Source: an uncultured Tateyamaria sp.
GTDB taxonomy: Bacteria; Pseudomonadota; Alphaproteobacteria; Rhodobacterales; Rhodobacteraceae
Assembly (NCBI RefSeq): GCF_947503385.1
Contig: NZ_CANNDO010000001.1
Coordinates: 186,001-250,000 of the forward strand
DNA length: 64,000 nucleotides
Reading direction: 5' to 3'
Part shown: positions 52,934 to 62,785 of the stretch, piece by piece
Position numbering within the stretch: the first letter of the stretch is position 1
How the letters are laid out: each line of letters opens with the position of its first letter
Program-made: the position numbers and the translations under genes
Notes under the pieces: generated by a model
Seen by the model: the letters and a program-made list of their open reading frames with translations, nothing else
Told to the model about the DNA's origin: nothing
Database searches by the model: none

Positions 52934-53848
52934 TCAGAGACCGTTTTCAGACAGCTTCTGATCCAGAAACGCCTTGGCGCGCGGCACATCGCTTTCGTCC
53001 AGATGCTCGATGATCATGGAGATGTTGGGATGCTTTTTCGCCAACCTCTGCAAATACAGATCGTAGTTCAGCACACCCAAGCCCGGCGCGGGCAGTTCGA
53101 TGGCCCCAACACCGCGGAATGTGTGGCTTTCGGCGGCATCATCATCGCCGATATCGGCGTGTTTTTCCGCACCGTCATCTTCGGCGCGGGCGACATCCTT
53201 GGCGTGCGCCAGATAGATCTTGTCCGACAGGGCATCAAAGACATGGTTCAGCGTCGCGTCCATCTTGTCGATGTTGTGATCCTCAAAATAGTTGGTGGGA
53301 TCCATGATCAGACCGAGGCCAGGATGATCGACCTCTGCAAACATGCGCAAGGTTTCTTCGACCGAGCCGACGACGTTGTTCACATAGGTTTCCAGCAGGA
53401 ACACCGCCCCGTGGTCATAGGCATATTGCGCCAGTTCCGCGATGACCGTGCGGCAGTCGTCCCAGCCCTCTTCGGTCTTGTTTTTCGGGTGGTGCACCCA
53501 GTCGCTTTCGGTATCGAAGGTCCCCGTTTCAGAGCAGACATAGGGCGATCCCAGATACTGCGCGTGCCGCAGGATTTCCTTGAACCGATCCAGCAGAACC
53601 TTTCGCTTGTCGAGGTCGGGATTGATGATGTTGGTGTAGCATGAGATGGCCGAAACCGGCAGGTGATGGCGTCGAAACGTCTCGCGCACCTGAACACATT
53701 TGTCTTTGGTGATCTGGCCGTCCGTGACATCCAGGTCTTTGAAATGCATATCCAGTTGCACACAATTGAAATTGTGCGACCGGATGACCTTGGCTGTTTC
53801 TTCCAAGGTGTAGGGAAAATACCCCGAGAATATACCTGTCTGCATCAT
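52934..53848 (-). CDS. Sugar phosphate isomerase/epimerase family TIM-barrel protein
   Basis: 304-residue member of the xylose-isomerase-like TIM-barrel family (IolE/hydroxypyruvate-isomerase type). Visible segments: VFLLETYVNNVVGSVEETLRMFAEVDHPGLGLIMDPTNYFEDHNI and MIIEHLDESDVPRA with metal-binding Glu and Asp/His residues. Expected to isomerise or dehydrate a keto sugar. Overlaps the dehydrogenase gene by 4 bases, so the two may act in sequence, as in inositol and 3-keto-sugar pathways. Confidence 0.9.
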   Translation of the reverse strand: MMQTGIFSGYFPYTLEETAKVIRSHNFNCVQLDMHFKDLDVTDGQITKDKCVQVRETFRRHHLPVSAISCYTNIINPDLDKRKVLLDRFKEILRHAQYLGSPYVCSETGTFDTESDWVHHPKNKTEEGWDDCRTVIAELAQYAYDHGAVFLLETYVNNVVGSVEETLRMFAEVDHPGLGLIMDPTNYFEDHNIDKMDATLNHVFDALSDKIYLAHAKDVARAEDDGAEKHADIGDDDAAESHTFRGVGAIELPAPGLGVLNYDLYLQRLAKKHPNISMIIEHLDESDVPRAKAFLDQKLSENGL

Positions 53849-54951
53849 GTTGTTGTTCCTCCCGTTCCGTGTTTGATGTCGTTCATGCGCACGGTTTTTC
53901 CGTGTTCGATGGATTGATAGGCGGCCTCGACCAGCGCCATGGTCCGGACATTGTCAGCCACGTTCAGCGCAGGTTCCGTCCCGGTTTCTGCCGCGTATTG
54001 CAGCTGTTCCATCACGCCGATGAAGGCGTGCGGAAACCACATCGTGTCCCATTCGGGTGTGACCCATTTGCCGTTCGAGTGTGTTGCGCTGGCATAGCTG
54101 AGGGTGGAGGGCGCGCCTGTGGGCCAGCCGATGCTGCCCTTGGCGACACCCTTTGTGCCCTCGACACGCCACGTGATCACCTGATCGTCCTCAAACCCGT
54201 CTTGCCGTGGTCCGGCCCATACGTCCTCCAGCGACAGCGCCAACACACCCGAGGCAAAGCGCAATGTCGTGGCGACAATGCCGTCGTCATGGTCAAAGCT
54301 GGTTCGTGGGTCCTGACGTGTGACGGACGTCACTTCTGCCACCTCCCCGAACAGGAACCGCAACGCGTCCAGATGGTGGATGCTCATATTCGCCAGCGTC
54401 AGTCGGTCATACTCGGCCAGAAACCCTTGCCAATGTGGGATGGCGTTCATGTTGATCTGTGCAAAAACAGGATCACCCAGCGCACCCTGATCCAGAAGCT
54501 GCTTGAGCACCTGCATGGACTGGTCAAACCGCATGTTCTGGTTGACCGACAGGATCTTGCCCGCTGCGACGGCTTCATCGCGCAGGGCAATCGCCTCTTC
54601 CAGCGTCAATGCCAGCGGCTTTTGGGCGAGGATCGCTTTGACGTTGGGGGCGGCCAGCGCCGCGCGGATCAGTGCAGGCTGTTGGTCGGGTGGATAGGCG
54701 ATGTCCACAATCTCGACATCTGGATCTGTGATCAGAGCGGCGGGCGTGTCGTGGACCACCGGGATCGACCAGCGTTTGGCCACTTCTGCCGCGCGGGATG
54801 CAGTGCGTGAGGCAATGGCGACAACGTCAAACCCGGCCTCGGCATACGCCGCCAGATGGCATTCCGCCATGATCATGCCAGCACCGATGCAGCCGATCTT
54901 GAACTTGTTTACCCGGATATCCGGGTCTGGCTTCAACTCCAGTTGTGTCAT
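53845..54951 (-). CDS. Gfo/Idh/MocA family NAD(P)-dependent oxidoreductase
   Basis: 368-residue oxidoreductase. The Rossmann start is clear (FKIGCIGAGMIMAECHLAAYAEAGFDVVAIASRT), and the substrate domain has AQKPLALTLEEAIALRDEAVAAGKILSVNQNMRFDQ, with the AQKP lysine (EKP equivalent). Such enzymes oxidise sugars or inositols at a ring hydroxyl. Start at MTQLEL (54951), preceded by AAAGG; the longer frame lies in the ATPase gene. The partner TIM-barrel gene follows directly. Confidence 0.92.
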   Translation of the reverse strand: MTQLELKPDPDIRVNKFKIGCIGAGMIMAECHLAAYAEAGFDVVAIASRTASRAAEVAKRWSIPVVHDTPAALITDPDVEIVDIAYPPDQQPALIRAALAAPNVKAILAQKPLALTLEEAIALRDEAVAAGKILSVNQNMRFDQSMQVLKQLLDQGALGDPVFAQINMNAIPHWQGFLAEYDRLTLANMSIHHLDALRFLFGEVAEVTSVTRQDPRTSFDHDDGIVATTLRFASGVLALSLEDVWAGPRQDGFEDDQVITWRVEGTKGVAKGSIGWPTGAPSTLSYASATHSNGKWVTPEWDTMWFPHAFIGVMEQLQYAAETGTEPALNVADNVRTMALVEAAYQSIEHGKTVRMNDIKHGTGGTTT

Positions 54952-54967
54952 CTTCACACGCCTTTCT

Positions 54968-55993
54968 TCATGCCGCGGGCAGTGTATTGCCCAGCGCATC
55001 GAAACAATGCAGCCCACCGGCATCCACACTCAATTCTACCGCAGCCCCGATGTCATGCTTTGGCTGGCCGCGCAGCGCGGCCTTCCAAGTCACGCCCGCT
55101 GCCTCCACCGACAAAATCGTTGTCGCCCCCAAGGGTTCGATCGCAGTCACGCGCCCCGGTCCCGCCTTTTGCGCCACCCTGAGGTGTTCAGGGCGGATAC
55201 CAACCGTTTTTGCGCCACGATCCAGATCAGGTGCATGTGTCAGCGCACCGGCAGCTTCGGCGGTGCCCGCCATGTTCATCGCAGGCGCGCCAAGCATCGA
55301 GGCGACATATGTGCTGTTGGGTGCATCATAGAGATCATGGGGCGCACCAATCTGGCGCACGCGGCCTGCGTCCAGGATCAGCATCTGGTCAGATACCGAC
55401 ATCGCCTCTTCCTGATCGTGGGTCACGTAGATCAGCGTTTTCGCCATGTCTTGCTGCATCCGGCGCAGCTCTACCCTTGTTTCCTCGCGCAACCGCGCAT
55501 CCAGCGCCGAGATCGGATCATCCATCAGATAGGCCACCGGGTCGCGCACCAACGCACGCGCAATCGCCACGCGCTGACGCTCGCCACCCGACAGCTGGGC
55601 GGGCGGTTTGTGCAGAATGTGGGCCATATGCAGCTTTTCCGTCACCTCCGCGACACGGGCGGTGATCGTGGCCGCGTCGATCTTGCGCTCCACCAGCGGA
55701 AAGCGCACGTTTTCCAGCGCCGTCATGTGTGGAAACAGGGCAAGGTTCTGGAACACCATCGCGACGTTCCGGTCCGGCGGGCTGACGTCGTGCATGGGCT
55801 GCCCATCAAAAAAGATCTCACCGCTGTCAGGTGTTTCCAGCCCCAAGATGAGCTTCAGGATTGTGGACTTCCCCGACAAGGGCGGGCCAAAAAAACAGAA
55901 GAACGCGTTGTCCGGCACTTCAAAGCTGACCTGATCGACCGCCACGACATCGCCATAGGACTTTGAAACGTTATCAAAACGGATGGAGGCCAT
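54968..55993 (-). CDS. Sugar ABC transporter ATPase 2 (variant Walker B)
   Basis: 341-residue MalK/UgpC-type ATPase. Walker A GPPLSGKST at 36-44, intact signature LSGGE at 134-138, but Walker B ends LMDDP (156-160), with Asp159 where the catalytic Glu normally is. C-terminal OB-type regulatory domain (VGIRPEHLRVAQKAGPGRV). Paired with the neighbouring ATPase, its intact signature should complete one active ATP site and its variant Walker B should make the other site weak. Overlaps the other ATPase gene by one base. Confidence 0.92.
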   Translation of the reverse strand: MASIRFDNVSKSYGDVVAVDQVSFEVPDNAFFCFFGPPLSGKSTILKLILGLETPDSGEIFFDGQPMHDVSPPDRNVAMVFQNLALFPHMTALENVRFPLVERKIDAATITARVAEVTEKLHMAHILHKPPAQLSGGERQRVAIARALVRDPVAYLMDDPISALDARLREETRVELRRMQQDMAKTLIYVTHDQEEAMSVSDQMLILDAGRVRQIGAPHDLYDAPNSTYVASMLGAPAMNMAGTAEAAGALTHAPDLDRGAKTVGIRPEHLRVAQKAGPGRVTAIEPLGATTILSVEAAGVTWKAALRGQPKHDIGAAVELSVDAGGLHCFDALGNTLPAA

Positions 55994-57087
55994 CAGTGCG
56001 TTCTCCCCCCAAGCGCTCGACCGGTGACGGGATCAAACAGGCGAATGGCGTCATCTGGCACGGCAAAGGTCCAGGCGTCGCCTGCCACGGGTGGCGGGAC
56101 ATCGGCAGGCAGAACAGCCTTGGCCAAGGATGCGCCTTGTTCCATATGCACGATGGTGCGCGCCCCGATCCGTTCGACAAAGGTCACCTGCATCGTAAGT
56201 CCTTGATCGGCTGCATTGATCTGTTCTGGCCGAAACCCGATTTGGACTTCGCGCGCTGCTTGCAGTGCAGCTGCGCCTTGCATCGCCGGTGACAGTGTCA
56301 CTGATCCCAATCCGGCCACCTCGGCGGAGACAGTATCGGCATGGCGGGTCAAAGTGCCTTCAAGGATGTTCATCCCCGGCGCGCCGATGAACCGGGCCAC
56401 AAAAGCGTCCGCAGGGTTGTTGTAAATCTCAAGCGGGGTGCCGACCTGCAAGAGCTTGCCGTGATCCATCACGGCGATCCGGTCGGCCATCGTCATGGCT
56501 TCCAATTGGTCATGGGTCACATAAACCATGGTCTGCCCAAACTGACCCTGAAGGCTTTTCAACTCGGACCGCATGACCGCACGAAAGGCGGCGTCGACAT
56601 TGGACAGCGGTTCATCCAGCAAAAAGATGGCCGGTTCCAGAATGGCAGAACGCCCAATAGCGAGGCGTTGCAGAATGTTGACCGACAGTCCGGCGGCCGG
56701 GCGGTCCAGCATCGTCTCAAGTTGCAGGAGTTCGGCAAATGCCTGCACGCGCTTGGTGATCTCTGCCGCTGCGACACCTTGCGCCCGCGGACCATAGGCG
56801 AGGTTTTCGCGCACCGACATATGCGTGAATATCGCATAATTCTGAAAGACGAACCCGACGCCGCGCTTGGCCATGGGCACGTCGACAATGTCCCGCCCAT
56901 TGAACCGGATCGCCCCGGTTGACGGGCGCAACATGCCCGCAATCATGTTCATCGTCGTCGATTTGCCGCAGCCCGACGGGCCAAGCAAAGCCATGAATTC
57001 CCCGTTTGCAATGGTCAGGTTCATGTCCGCAAGGGCCGTGAAATCGCCAAAGGTCTTGCCGAGGTTTTCCAACACAATCTCGCTCAT
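55993..57087 (-). CDS. Sugar ABC transporter ATPase 1 (degenerate signature)
   Basis: 364-residue MalK-type ATPase with Walker A GPSGCGKST at 36-44 and Walker B FLLDEP with the catalytic Glu (156-160), but the signature reads LSVNI instead of LSGGQ (134-138). H-loop TYVTHDQLEAM region present. C-terminal regulatory domain follows. It thus complements the partner ATPase, whose signature is intact but Walker B varies. This gives one consensus and one degenerate ATP site in the heterodimer. Confidence 0.92.
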   Translation of the reverse strand: MSEIVLENLGKTFGDFTALADMNLTIANGEFMALLGPSGCGKSTTMNMIAGMLRPSTGAIRFNGRDIVDVPMAKRGVGFVFQNYAIFTHMSVRENLAYGPRAQGVAAAEITKRVQAFAELLQLETMLDRPAAGLSVNILQRLAIGRSAILEPAIFLLDEPLSNVDAAFRAVMRSELKSLQGQFGQTMVYVTHDQLEAMTMADRIAVMDHGKLLQVGTPLEIYNNPADAFVARFIGAPGMNILEGTLTRHADTVSAEVAGLGSVTLSPAMQGAAALQAAREVQIGFRPEQINAADQGLTMQVTFVERIGARTIVHMEQGASLAKAVLPADVPPPVAGDAWTFAVPDDAIRLFDPVTGRALGGRTH

Positions 57088-58022
57088 GTGCCCTGCCCCC
57101 GCTGCATCCGCTTGATGGCAAAGACGGACACCACCGACAGCACGATCAGGATCGCCAGCGCGATGGCCGCGACATAGCTCCAGATCAGTTCCTGTTGCGT
57201 GACCTTGTAGATGTAGACAGAGATCGTTTCGGTCGCGACGCCGGGGCCGCCGCCGGTCATGATGAACAGCGTGTCGAAAATCTTGAAAATCTCAATGACC
57301 CGGATCGCCAATGCGATAATGATGATCGACTTCATCCGGGGCAGCACGATGGTAAAGAACCGCCGCCACCACGAAGCCCCCAGCAAAATCGCCGCCATCT
57401 GTTGATCTTGGGGCACGCTGATCATGCCAGCCAGCAGGATCAGAAACATCAGCGGCGTCCACTGCCAGATGTCCGCGACCATCACCGCAATCAGGGCAAG
57501 GTCGGGGTCAGACAGCCACGCAATCCGCACCGGGTCACTGGTGAACAACGACAACAGATCGTTCACCGGCCCGCCCGACTGGAACAGCATGAAGAACATG
57601 TATCCGGCCACCGCAGGCACCACCATCATCGGCACCAGCAATGTGGAATAGAGCACCCGCTTGCCATGAAAGTCGTCAACAAAGAGGACAGCCAAACCAA
57701 GGCCCAAAAGGAACTGAACAGGCACGCAAACCGCCATGACAAACATGGTCCGCCACAGCGCACCCCAGAACCGGCTATCCGCCATCAAGTCTGTATAATT
57801 CAGCAGACCAATCCAAAGCTCGTGCGCCCGCCACCATGGGATGCCATCCAGTGGCGACCAGTCCGTCAAAGAGATGTAGACCTGCATCAGGATCGGAAAC
57901 AGCGCAATAAAGAGGACCAACAACTGCGCTGGCAACGTCAGCCACAGGCCCAATCCCGCGCCGGTCGATGCAGACGCGGCTGGCCGTTCGGCAACCGGTT
58001 CCATGGTCGACGCGTTTGTCAT
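57084..58022 (-). CDS. Sugar ABC transporter permease 1
   Basis: 312-residue MalF/UgpA-type permease with six predicted helices ([27 protein letters not shown] at the N-terminus). The EAA-like coupling region is [25 protein letters not shown]. Start at MTNASTMEP (58022), overlapping the second permease gene by ATGA; a longer frame upstream is not supported. Forms the membrane channel with permease 2. Confidence 0.93.
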   Translation of the reverse strand: MTNASTMEPVAERPAASASTGAGLGLWLTLPAQLLVLFIALFPILMQVYISLTDWSPLDGIPWWRAHELWIGLLNYTDLMADSRFWGALWRTMFVMAVCVPVQFLLGLGLAVLFVDDFHGKRVLYSTLLVPMMVVPAVAGYMFFMLFQSGGPVNDLLSLFTSDPVRIAWLSDPDLALIAVMVADIWQWTPLMFLILLAGMISVPQDQQMAAILLGASWWRRFFTIVLPRMKSIIIIALAIRVIEIFKIFDTLFIMTGGGPGVATETISVYIYKVTQQELIWSYVAAIALAILIVLSVVSVFAIKRMQRGQGT

Positions 58023-58879
58023 TCTTTCAGCGCTCCGAATGTCAGGCCGCGCACAAGGTGCTTTTGGATCGCGATGCCCATGATGATCGGCGGCACGGCT
58101 GCAATCACACCCAATGCGGCCTTGGCCCCATAAAGCTGGCCCGTCATGGAGGATGAAAGCGAGGCCATATAAACAGGAATTGTCGCCCAATCGCGTGTCG
58201 TCAGCAGCAACGCGATCAGATAGTCGGACCAGTTCAGGATAAAGACAAAGAGCGCAGAGGACGCCAGCGCAGGCCGCATCATCGGCAACGTGACCCGTAC
58301 AAACACACGCCAGCGTGTGCAGCCCTCGACCAACGCCGCATCCTCAATCTCGCGCGGCATGTCGTCAAAAAAGGTCTTCATCAGCCAAAAGGCAAAGGGC
58401 AGCGTTACGATCCCATAAATGAGCGACAGCCCGAACCAGTTGTCGATCAGACCCAAAAACGACCACATGATCATGACCGGGATCATCACCGCCATCGGTG
58501 GAAACAGGCGCAACTGAATCAGCGCTAGGGGCAGATTGCCGCCCTGTCCGAACCGCGACAAACCGTAGGCCGCCGCTGTGCCAGCCGTCATCGCAATCAG
58601 CGTTCCGAATGTGGCCGTCAACAGCGAGGCAAGGATCGGACGCCCCGCCGTGCGCTCCAGCGCCACGATCAAATCGGTCGAGGATTGGCCAAAGATGAAC
58701 CTGAAATTGTCCAGTGTCGGGTTGCGCGGCCACCATGTCAGGTCGGCACCGGCAGCAGACCATTCGGCAATCGGCTTGAACGCCATGGAAACCATCCAAA
58801 GGGTCGGCACGAGCGAAATCGCGACGATGCCAAGGATCACGGCGTATCTGAAAATCTCGAAAGGGATCGCGCGTTGCAT
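58019..58879 (-). CDS. Sugar ABC transporter permease 2
   Basis: 286-residue MalG/UgpE-type permease with about six helices. N-terminal [23 protein letters not shown] and coupling loop [37 protein letters not shown] with the EAA-type glycine. First permease gene after the solute-binding gene, separated from it by a strong hairpin at 58908-58937. Confidence 0.93.
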   Translation of the reverse strand: MQRAIPFEIFRYAVILGIVAISLVPTLWMVSMAFKPIAEWSAAGADLTWWPRNPTLDNFRFIFGQSSTDLIVALERTAGRPILASLLTATFGTLIAMTAGTAAAYGLSRFGQGGNLPLALIQLRLFPPMAVMIPVMIMWSFLGLIDNWFGLSLIYGIVTLPFAFWLMKTFFDDMPREIEDAALVEGCTRWRVFVRVTLPMMRPALASSALFVFILNWSDYLIALLLTTRDWATIPVYMASLSSSMTGQLYGAKAALGVIAAVPPIIMGIAIQKHLVRGLTFGALKE

Positions 58880-58907
58880 GGATCATCCATCAGTCGGAAA
58901 CAGGCGG

Positions 58908-58937
58908 GAAGAGGCAGGCGGGAGCCCCTGCCTCTTC
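58908..58937 (-). other. Intercistronic hairpin between solute-binding and permease genes
   Basis: Perfect 11-base stem GAAGAGGCAGG / CCTGCCTCTTC with an 8-base loop, just after the solute-binding gene on the minus strand. No T-run. Such hairpins often raise binding-protein mRNA levels relative to membrane genes by protecting the upstream mRNA. Confidence 0.7.
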
Positions 58938-58952
58938 TCTCGGGGTGCGGGC

Positions 58953-60554
58953 TCAGACCGGATCAATCAGGTCCGGCCAGGCCGCCTTGTTTGCACGCAC
59001 AGCTTCGACCAGCTTGTCCTCGCCGACACGGCGGGCGATGCGTTTCCACTGGCGTTCGGTATTAGCCATGGCGTCCTCGGGCGACATGGAACCGGTCAGC
59101 GCCGCGGTCAGGTTTTCGTCCAGCGCGTTGTGGAACGCCGTTGCCCCCGGATAGTTGATGGTCGGCACCGTCCGGCGCACGGATTCGCGCACGATATCCA
59201 TGTGGTAGTCGTGATAAGTCTGGCGCACCAACGGGTCAGAGAAGTTGGCCAATTGGAACGGGTCAAAGAACCCGCCCGGATTTGCCGTCATCCACGAATA
59301 GATCCGCGACGAACCCAGCCATTGCAGGAACAGATAGCACAGCTCGGGATGCTCCGACTGGGTCGAGACCGAGGCCGACAGATTGAACCACAGCACAGTC
59401 CGGCTGATACGCCCATCGGCATGGTCCCTGCCGGGCGGCAGGTGCGACCCGACTTTGCCCGTCACGGTCGAGCCGTCATTGCCGGGATTGTCGAGGAACT
59501 TTGGCAGGTTGGAAAATGCGCATGTCATCGCGGCACCCCCCGTGGCAAAGTTGCCGTATTGCTCCGGCCAGCCCCACGAAATCGCGTCCGCCGAGTGATG
59601 CGACAACGACGCGACATATTCGGTCGTTGCCTGCACCCCTTGTTCAGAGTTGATCAATGCCGTGCCATCGTCTGCAAACAGGAATTGGTTGGGCGAAGCC
59701 ATGGTGACGTATCGCTGATACCAGTTGGTGTACCCCCAGCCCTGATTGCGCAGATCGGTGCAGCCGATCAGACCGTCATCGGGGCGATGAAAGAATGCGG
59801 CAATCTCATCATGCTCTTTCCACGTCTTGGGCGGCGCCAGCGCGTAACCATGCGCATCCGCAAAGGCGGCCTGCTCCGCCGGATCACCAAACAAATCGGT
59901 CCGGTGGTTCCAGGTCTGAAAGTCACCATCAAGGCACACACCGTAGGTCGACCCACGGTAGCCGTTCAGCAGGCTGACACCCTGTGCCCCTCCGACATAG
60001 CCACGCTCGGGCATGTCCCATTCGGGCTTATGGGTTTCGACATACTCATCCAGATTGACGATACCGCCGGACTCCGCCAGATCACCCAAACGGTTCCATT
60101 CGACCGCATAGATATCAAACCCACCGCCCTTGGTAGAGATGTCCTGCATGACCTTGGTGAATTCCTGGCCGTTGGGCACGCCGACGATGTCCAGCGTGAT
60201 ACCGGTTTCCTGCTCCCACAGCTCTTTGATCGACGGCGCACCGGCCGGGAAAGGCTGTGTGATCTGACCGATGGACCCATCCGACAGGCCCAGAACAATG
60301 CGGTCTGGCGCAGAACCTGCATCTTTCATCGCACGCACCGCGTTTATCGCGCGGCCTTCGGGTGTGTCGGGGCCATACTGATAGCGTTCCGCACCGTCAA
60401 ATCCCGTGGGTCCCCCCATCATACCATCGGCAAGGTCCGTGGCGGCGCGCGCACGTTCGGGTCGCAGATACAGAGGTGTCGCAACCGCCAATGCAGCGGC
60501 TCCGGTTGATGAGGTCAAAAACGACCGTCGTGACAGTGTGGATTGATTAGGCAT
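58953..60554 (-). CDS. Tat-exported solute-binding protein of a sugar ABC transporter
   Basis: 533-residue family 1-type solute-binding protein. Signal SRRSFLTSSTGAAALAVATPLYL contains a twin-arginine motif, suggesting Tat export. The mature part has the usual family features (DRIVLGLSDGSIGQITQPFPAGAPSIKELWEQETGI near the start and multiple substrate-domain strands). It is longer than a typical MalE, similar in size and two-ATPase context to the GlpSTPQV-type glycerol systems, but ligand is not determined here. Start at MPNQST (60554), with GGGAGGG directly upstream. First gene of the operon. Confidence 0.9.
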   Translation of the reverse strand: MPNQSTLSRRSFLTSSTGAAALAVATPLYLRPERARAATDLADGMMGGPTGFDGAERYQYGPDTPEGRAINAVRAMKDAGSAPDRIVLGLSDGSIGQITQPFPAGAPSIKELWEQETGITLDIVGVPNGQEFTKVMQDISTKGGGFDIYAVEWNRLGDLAESGGIVNLDEYVETHKPEWDMPERGYVGGAQGVSLLNGYRGSTYGVCLDGDFQTWNHRTDLFGDPAEQAAFADAHGYALAPPKTWKEHDEIAAFFHRPDDGLIGCTDLRNQGWGYTNWYQRYVTMASPNQFLFADDGTALINSEQGVQATTEYVASLSHHSADAISWGWPEQYGNFATGGAAMTCAFSNLPKFLDNPGNDGSTVTGKVGSHLPPGRDHADGRISRTVLWFNLSASVSTQSEHPELCYLFLQWLGSSRIYSWMTANPGGFFDPFQLANFSDPLVRQTYHDYHMDIVRESVRRTVPTINYPGATAFHNALDENLTAALTGSMSPEDAMANTERQWKRIARRVGEDKLVEAVRANKAAWPDLIDPV

Positions 60555-60754
60555 TTTCCCTCCCAAGGGATCTGAATGTCCCTGCTGAGACCAGCCTTGA
60601 TAGGAAATGATTTCTTCGCAAACATCATTGCACTTCATTTTCCACCATTTTCCGTCGATTTGGTCATTCACGTTCCATTTTCGCGGGAATTACCTTTCCT
60701 TTCTGCAAAATGATGCTTTTTGATGGGTGATGATGGATCGCAGCGAGGCACCCC
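60555..60754. promoter_or_regulatory. Divergent promoter region, solute-binding operon and LacI gene
   Basis: 200-base gap with the 11-base dyad GAAAT-G-ATTTC (60604-60614) and repeated CATTTTC motifs (60636, 60646, about 60677). It should carry the operon promoter and the LacI operator. Confidence 0.6.
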
Positions 60755-61756
60755 ATGAAAGTCACCTTGGCAGAGATTGCGCAGGAGGCCGGCGTATCGG
60801 TTACAACCGTTGATCGCGTCCTGAACGACCGGACGGGCGTACGCGACCGTACGCGGAACATCGTGCTCGAAATCGCGCGTCGGCGGGGCTGGTTTGGTCC
60901 CGTTCAGGAAGAAGCGGCCATTCGTATGGATTTCGTTCTGCCCGCAGGCAGCAATTCGTTCATGGGATTGCTGCATCAATACCTGCTGGAAGAGGCGCGC
61001 AACTATGGCGGGATCCAACCGATGGTGCATGTGGTGGATGGTCTTGACCCGGATCACATGGCCCTGCGGCTGAATTCGTTGGTGGGCAAAACGGACGCGG
61101 TTGGTCTGGTCACGCTGGATCACCCGTCAGTGCGCGCAGCCATTGAAGCCCTGTCGGAGAAAGGGGTGCCCGTCGCCTCGCTGGTGTCCGACCTGCCGTC
61201 TTTGCAAAAGACCGGCTACATCGGCATAGACAATCGTTCCGCGGGTCGGCTCGCTGGTTTGCTCATGGGGCGGTTCCTGCACCCGGACAAAAACCACAAA
61301 GTGGTCATCGTGATCGGCTCGCTCAGCTACCGGGGCCACGAGGAACGGGAGATGGGCTTCAAGTCGATTCTGTCACAGGATTTCCGGAACCTGACGATTG
61401 TGGAAATCGTCGAAGTCAGCGACGATCGGGACCGCGCTTATACCGAAATGCGCCGCATCCTCGCCGACGACCCGCCATCCGCAATCTACAGTATCGGGTC
61501 GGGCAATCAGGGGATCGGACAAGCATTGGCCGAAGCGGGCATTCACCGCGATGTCGTCTTTATCGCGCATGATCTTACCGGTGCGACCAAGCGGATGCTT
61601 TTGGACGGAACTCTGGATGCGGTGATTGATCAAAACCCGCGGGTCGAAGCGCGCGAGGTGGTCAAGTTGCTCGCATCTGCGGTTCGGGGGGCTGCCGAAC
61701 CCCAATATCTGCCGCGCCTCCAAGTGGTCTTTGCCGAGAATATCCCGGCGCTGTGA
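60755..61756 (+). CDS. LacI family transcriptional regulator
   Basis: 333-residue LacI-type repressor. N-terminal helix-turn-helix (VTLAEIAQEAGVSVTTVDRVLNDRTGVRDRTRNIVLEIARRRGW) and periplasmic-binding-protein-like sugar sensor (GYIGIDNRSAGRLAGLLMGRFL; IYSIGSGNQGIGQALAEAG). It is divergent from the 13-gene sugar operon and likely represses it until its inducer, possibly the imported sugar or an intermediate, binds. Its own operator would lie in the gap. Confidence 0.94.
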   Translation: MKVTLAEIAQEAGVSVTTVDRVLNDRTGVRDRTRNIVLEIARRRGWFGPVQEEAAIRMDFVLPAGSNSFMGLLHQYLLEEARNYGGIQPMVHVVDGLDPDHMALRLNSLVGKTDAVGLVTLDHPSVRAAIEALSEKGVPVASLVSDLPSLQKTGYIGIDNRSAGRLAGLLMGRFLHPDKNHKVVIVIGSLSYRGHEEREMGFKSILSQDFRNLTIVEIVEVSDDRDRAYTEMRRILADDPPSAIYSIGSGNQGIGQALAEAGIHRDVVFIAHDLTGATKRMLLDGTLDAVIDQNPRVEAREVVKLLASAVRGAAEPQYLPRLQVVFAENIPAL

Positions 61757-61867
61757 ATCGCTGCCAAAAGTCGCATCCAAGAGAGGGTTCCACAGGTGAT
61801 CCACAGGGACGGTCGCGCACAGGCTGCAAGACGGCATGTGATGTCGGCGCGCAACCGTTTCTGACCG

Positions 61868-62773
61868 TCACCTGCGCCGCGGCCAACCGACCAGACCCGA
61901 GCTGAGTGCAATGGCCAAAAGGACAAGGGCCAATCCGAGAACGAGCGCGGCAGTGACCGCCTCACCCAACAGGATTGCGCCAAGCAACATGGCCGTAATC
62001 GGATTCAATGCGATGTAGATCACCGTCGTCGAGGGCGGCAACCATCGCAGTGCCCACGTGAAAAGGGCGAATTGCACGGCACCCGCAATGGTTCCGAAGA
62101 ACAAAAGCGCGCCCCAGCCGTGGGGTGTGAGCACCGGCCATGTCGGACCGCCAGACGTGACAAAAGATACGACGAACAAGGCGACCGCACCGAACATCAT
62201 CGCCAGAGCCGTGACAAAAAGTGGACCGTGCGCCCGCAAGCTGTGGCGGCTGAAGACTGAATAAAGTGCCGCGCAAAACACGCCCAAAAGCATGTAGACA
62301 TCACCACGTATCGCACCCGTTTGTACCTCACCCAGCGCAGCGGGACCGAACACCACCGTGACACCAAGGAATGCAAGTGCCACAGCGGCGATTTTGCGCC
62401 CCGTCATCGCCTCACGCCCGAACAACGCCGCAACGATCAGCGTTTGAATGGGAACAGTGGCAAGCCCCACCGCACCGCGTGCCGCCGGGATGATATCCAG
62501 CGCTGCGTTGAAACCCCACGTGAAAAGGCAAAAGAACAACACACCAAGACCCGCAATCGTCGCAACATCACGCAATGACAGGCTGTGCTTTGGCCACAGA
62601 AACGGCAGGACAGGCAGAAAACACATCGCGCCGATCAGATAGCGCCAGAACGCCAGCGACACAGGATCGACATCAGCGACGACGAACCGGGTCGCGACGA
62701 CGGCAGTTCCCGCGCTCAGCGCTGCGGTCGCGGCAGCGGCATGTGCGATGAGGGTTCGCCGTGTTTCGTCCAT
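61868..62773 (-). CDS. EamA/DMT family transporter
   Basis: 301-residue membrane protein with ten predicted helices and two EamA repeats (SLAFWRYLIGAMCFLPVLPFLW; ALSVFSRHSLRAHGPLFV and GALLFFGTIAGAVQFALFTWALRWL). Members export metabolites or amino acids, substrate not assigned. Divergent from the HxlR regulator with shared operators, so it is probably under its control. Confidence 0.9.
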   Translation of the reverse strand: MDETRRTLIAHAAAATAALSAGTAVVATRFVVADVDPVSLAFWRYLIGAMCFLPVLPFLWPKHSLSLRDVATIAGLGVLFFCLFTWGFNAALDIIPAARGAVGLATVPIQTLIVAALFGREAMTGRKIAAVALAFLGVTVVFGPAALGEVQTGAIRGDVYMLLGVFCAALYSVFSRHSLRAHGPLFVTALAMMFGAVALFVVSFVTSGGPTWPVLTPHGWGALLFFGTIAGAVQFALFTWALRWLPPSTTVIYIALNPITAMLLGAILLGEAVTAALVLGLALVLLAIALSSGLVGWPRRR

Positions 62774-62785
62774 CTCTTTGACCCA

